Below the pieces are notes generated by a model that was not told the origin of the DNA, ran no database searches, and saw nothing but the letters and a program-made list of their open reading frames with translations. From Zeimonas sp050187175 (GTDB taxonomy: Bacteria > Pseudomonadota > Gammaproteobacteria > Burkholderiales > Burkholderiaceae_E): a stretch of 64,000 nucleotides of DNA. Position numbers and translations under genes: made by a program. Location of the stretch: NCBI GenBank assembly GCA_050187175.1, contig JBFWXS010000014.1:32093-96092 (forward strand). Direction: 5' to 3'. Positions 62,830-64,000 of this stretch are shown here, in pieces (position 1 is the first letter of the stretch; every line of letters starts with the position of its first letter).

Positions 62830-62917
62830 CCGACCGGCTCCCTGCCGGCTCTCTCGTCGCTGCCGATTCCCGGCACCGTCCTCCGACCCCTTCATCGATA
62901 CTCCACGAGGCCCCAAG

Positions 62918-63709
62918 ATGTCGCATCATCCTCTGTCGCTCAGGCTGGCGAAGCTCGCGGCCGCGATGCTGTTGCCGCTTAGCGCGGCGGCTTTCGCGCA
63001 GAATGCCGCGATCGTAAACAACAAACCCATTTCCAAGCAGCGCGTCGACGAGTTCGTGCAGAGCCTGGTTGCGCAAGGCCGTCCGGATACGCCGGAACTG
63101 CGCGCCGCCGTGCGCGACGAGCTGATCGCGCGCGAGCTGTTCGTCCAGGAAGCGGAACGCAAGGGCCTGCAGCGCGGCACCGAGGCGCAGAAACAGCTGG
63201 CCGCCGCCCGCGAGGACATCCTGATCCGCGCCGCGATCCAGGACTATCTGAAGAACAATCCGGTCAAGGACGATGAAGTCAAGGCCGAGTACGACCGGCT
63301 CAGCAAGGAGTCGGGCGACAAGGAATACCGCGCCCGCCACATCCTGGTCGAGACCGAGGACGAGGCCAAGAAGATCATCGACGACCTGAAGAAAGGCGTG
63401 AAGTTCGAGGAGCTGGCCAAGCAGTCCAAGGACACCGGCTCCGCGCAGTCGGGCGGCGACCTGGACTGGAATACCCCGCAGACCTTCGTCAAGGAATTCT
63501 CCGACGCCATGGTCGCGCTGGGCAAAGGTAATACCACCGAAGCGCCGGTACGCTCGCAGTTCGGCTATCACGTGATCCGCGTCGAGGACATCCGCGATGT
63601 CCAGCCGCCGCCTATCGAGCAGGTCGGCCCGCAGATCAAGCAGCAGCTCGAACGGCAACGGCTTCAGAAGCTGCAGCAGGATCTGCGCGCCAAAGCGAAG
63701 ATCCAGTAG
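62918..63709 (+). CDS. periplasmic parvulin-type peptidylprolyl isomerase
   Basis: A 263-aa protein: signal peptide cleaved near AFAQ-NAAIV, SurA-like N-terminal helices, then one PpiC/rotamase domain at about 138-230 (RARHILVETEDEAKKI, then GGDLDWNT and FGYHVIRVEDI). It assists folding of exported proteins. 88 bp after bolA; followed by a strong terminator. Confidence 0.93.
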   Translation: MSHHPLSLRLAKLAAAMLLPLSAAAFAQNAAIVNNKPISKQRVDEFVQSLVAQGRPDTPELRAAVRDELIARELFVQEAERKGLQRGTEAQKQLAAAREDILIRAAIQDYLKNNPVKDDEVKAEYDRLSKESGDKEYRARHILVETEDEAKKIIDDLKKGVKFEELAKQSKDTGSAQSGGDLDWNTPQTFVKEFSDAMVALGKGNTTEAPVRSQFGYHVIRVEDIRDVQPPPIEQVGPQIKQQLERQRLQKLQQDLRAKAKIQ

Positions 63710-63740
63710 GCGGGCTGGCTGATCGGCTGGTGTCGTGTGG

Positions 63741-63766
63741 CCGCCCCGCTTGGGGCGGTTTTTTTT
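63741..63766 (+). terminator. intrinsic terminator of the yciB-bolA-PPIase unit
   Basis: CCGCCCC (63741-63747), GCTT loop, GGGGCGG (63752-63758), followed by eight Ts. Confidence 0.93.
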
Positions 63767-63776
63767 GCCTGCGCGG

Positions 63777-64000
63777 ATTGGGGCGGGGAGCGGCAGGCGC
63801 GGGCTGGCGGGTGGGATGGATGCGGCGGTCGGCCCTGTGGGCCGACTGCCCTGCGCTGCTCGTCTTGGGGCTGGCGCGGCGTAACTCGCTCCGCGCCCTT
63901 TGGGCGCTGCGCTCAGACAGACGCCGCGATACAGAAGACGAAGCGCGCCGCGCGCGCCGCCCCAAGACTGCGCTGTTCGGCGCCGCATCCATCCCACCCG
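63777..64000. repeat. structured dispersed repeat, copy B (truncated by window end)
   Basis: Same element as 7130-7377. Left arm 63786-63827; the right arm begins at 63981 and its 20 visible bases are perfectly complementary to the left arm. Hairpin 63828-63846 has the same stem as copy A with TGT for TTT in the loop. It starts 10 bp after the T-tract of the terminator. Confidence 0.9.

Noticed and set aside
62687..63997. Minus-strand frame running from the window end into the PPIase gene
   Set aside because: Antisense to the isomerase and across the structured repeat; no domain recognised.

Overview
The window (64,000 bp, very GC-rich, two 100-N scaffold gaps at 4010-4109 and 27638-27737) looks like a draft-assembly chromosome segment of a betaproteobacterium, most likely order Burkholderiales. 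This rests on gene content: a CysB regulator divergent from a single-subunit sulfite/nitrite reductase followed by a DUF934 gene and a siroheme methyltransferase; a DUF3108 protein; the mltG-tmk-holB-pilZ-tatD string; a TAXI-type TRAP transporter; and an exosortase H (XrtH) locus. No rRNA, tRNA, CRISPR, phage or transposase gene was seen. The genus cannot be named from the sequence alone.

Layout. 1-7.1 kb: the 3' part of an ABC-F ATPase (ybiT), purT, a cysteine-cluster protein, mnmC (split by a gap) and a divergent BT1/MFS-like transporter. 7.1-10.4 kb: a structured dispersed repeat, then a Spy-like lipoprotein with an OmpR-type regulator and sensor kinase. 10.5-18.1 kb: a DUF3108 protein, a class III aminotransferase, a TAXI TRAP transporter and a PLP dehydratase. 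18.3-23.3 kb: a KfrA-like DNA-binding protein behind a 29-bp palindrome, then cysB and the assimilatory sulfur/siroheme genes. 23.4-26 kb: a PAS-GAF-PAS-GGDEF-EAL protein. 26.2-28.1 kb: a 44-aa membrane peptide, xrtH and its associated membrane protein. 28.2-33.1 kb: fadE, an Xre/MbcA-RES toxin-antitoxin pair, a 25-aa membrane peptide and an uncharacterised three-part protein. 33.6-38.3 kb: a HAD hydrolase, two PepSY genes around a PhoP/PhoQ-like system, and a ZIP transporter. 38.3-45.3 kb: ankyrin protein, tatD, pilZ, holB, tmk, mltG, ygfZ and an NRDE protein. 45.3-59.4 kb: all minus strand, a fatty-acid beta-oxidation operon (fadB-like, thiolase, acyl-CoA dehydrogenase, SDR, thioesterases, oxidoreductase, GNAT) preceded by an acyl-CoA ligase and a Liv-type ABC transporter lacking its binding protein. 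59.6-64 kb: selO, msrB, a 42-aa basic protein, yciB, bolA, a parvulin isomerase, a terminator and a second copy of the dispersed repeat.

Most genes are ordinary core or accessory metabolism. The notable signals are non-coding. Two copies of a ~248-nt element (7130-7377 and 63777-64000+) share a nested inverted-repeat architecture and differ from each other by paired, compensatory changes in several stems. Four GTTCA half-sites form a symmetric array between two PepSY genes flanking a PhoPQ-like system. A perfect AT-rich palindrome precedes the KfrA-like gene. Short tandem repeats (8-25 bp units) recur at gene ends and starts across the window, in one case duplicating a complete ribosome-binding site plus start codon. 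The 27.6-kb gap is almost certainly an uncollapsed 127-bp assembly overlap and not a real interruption.
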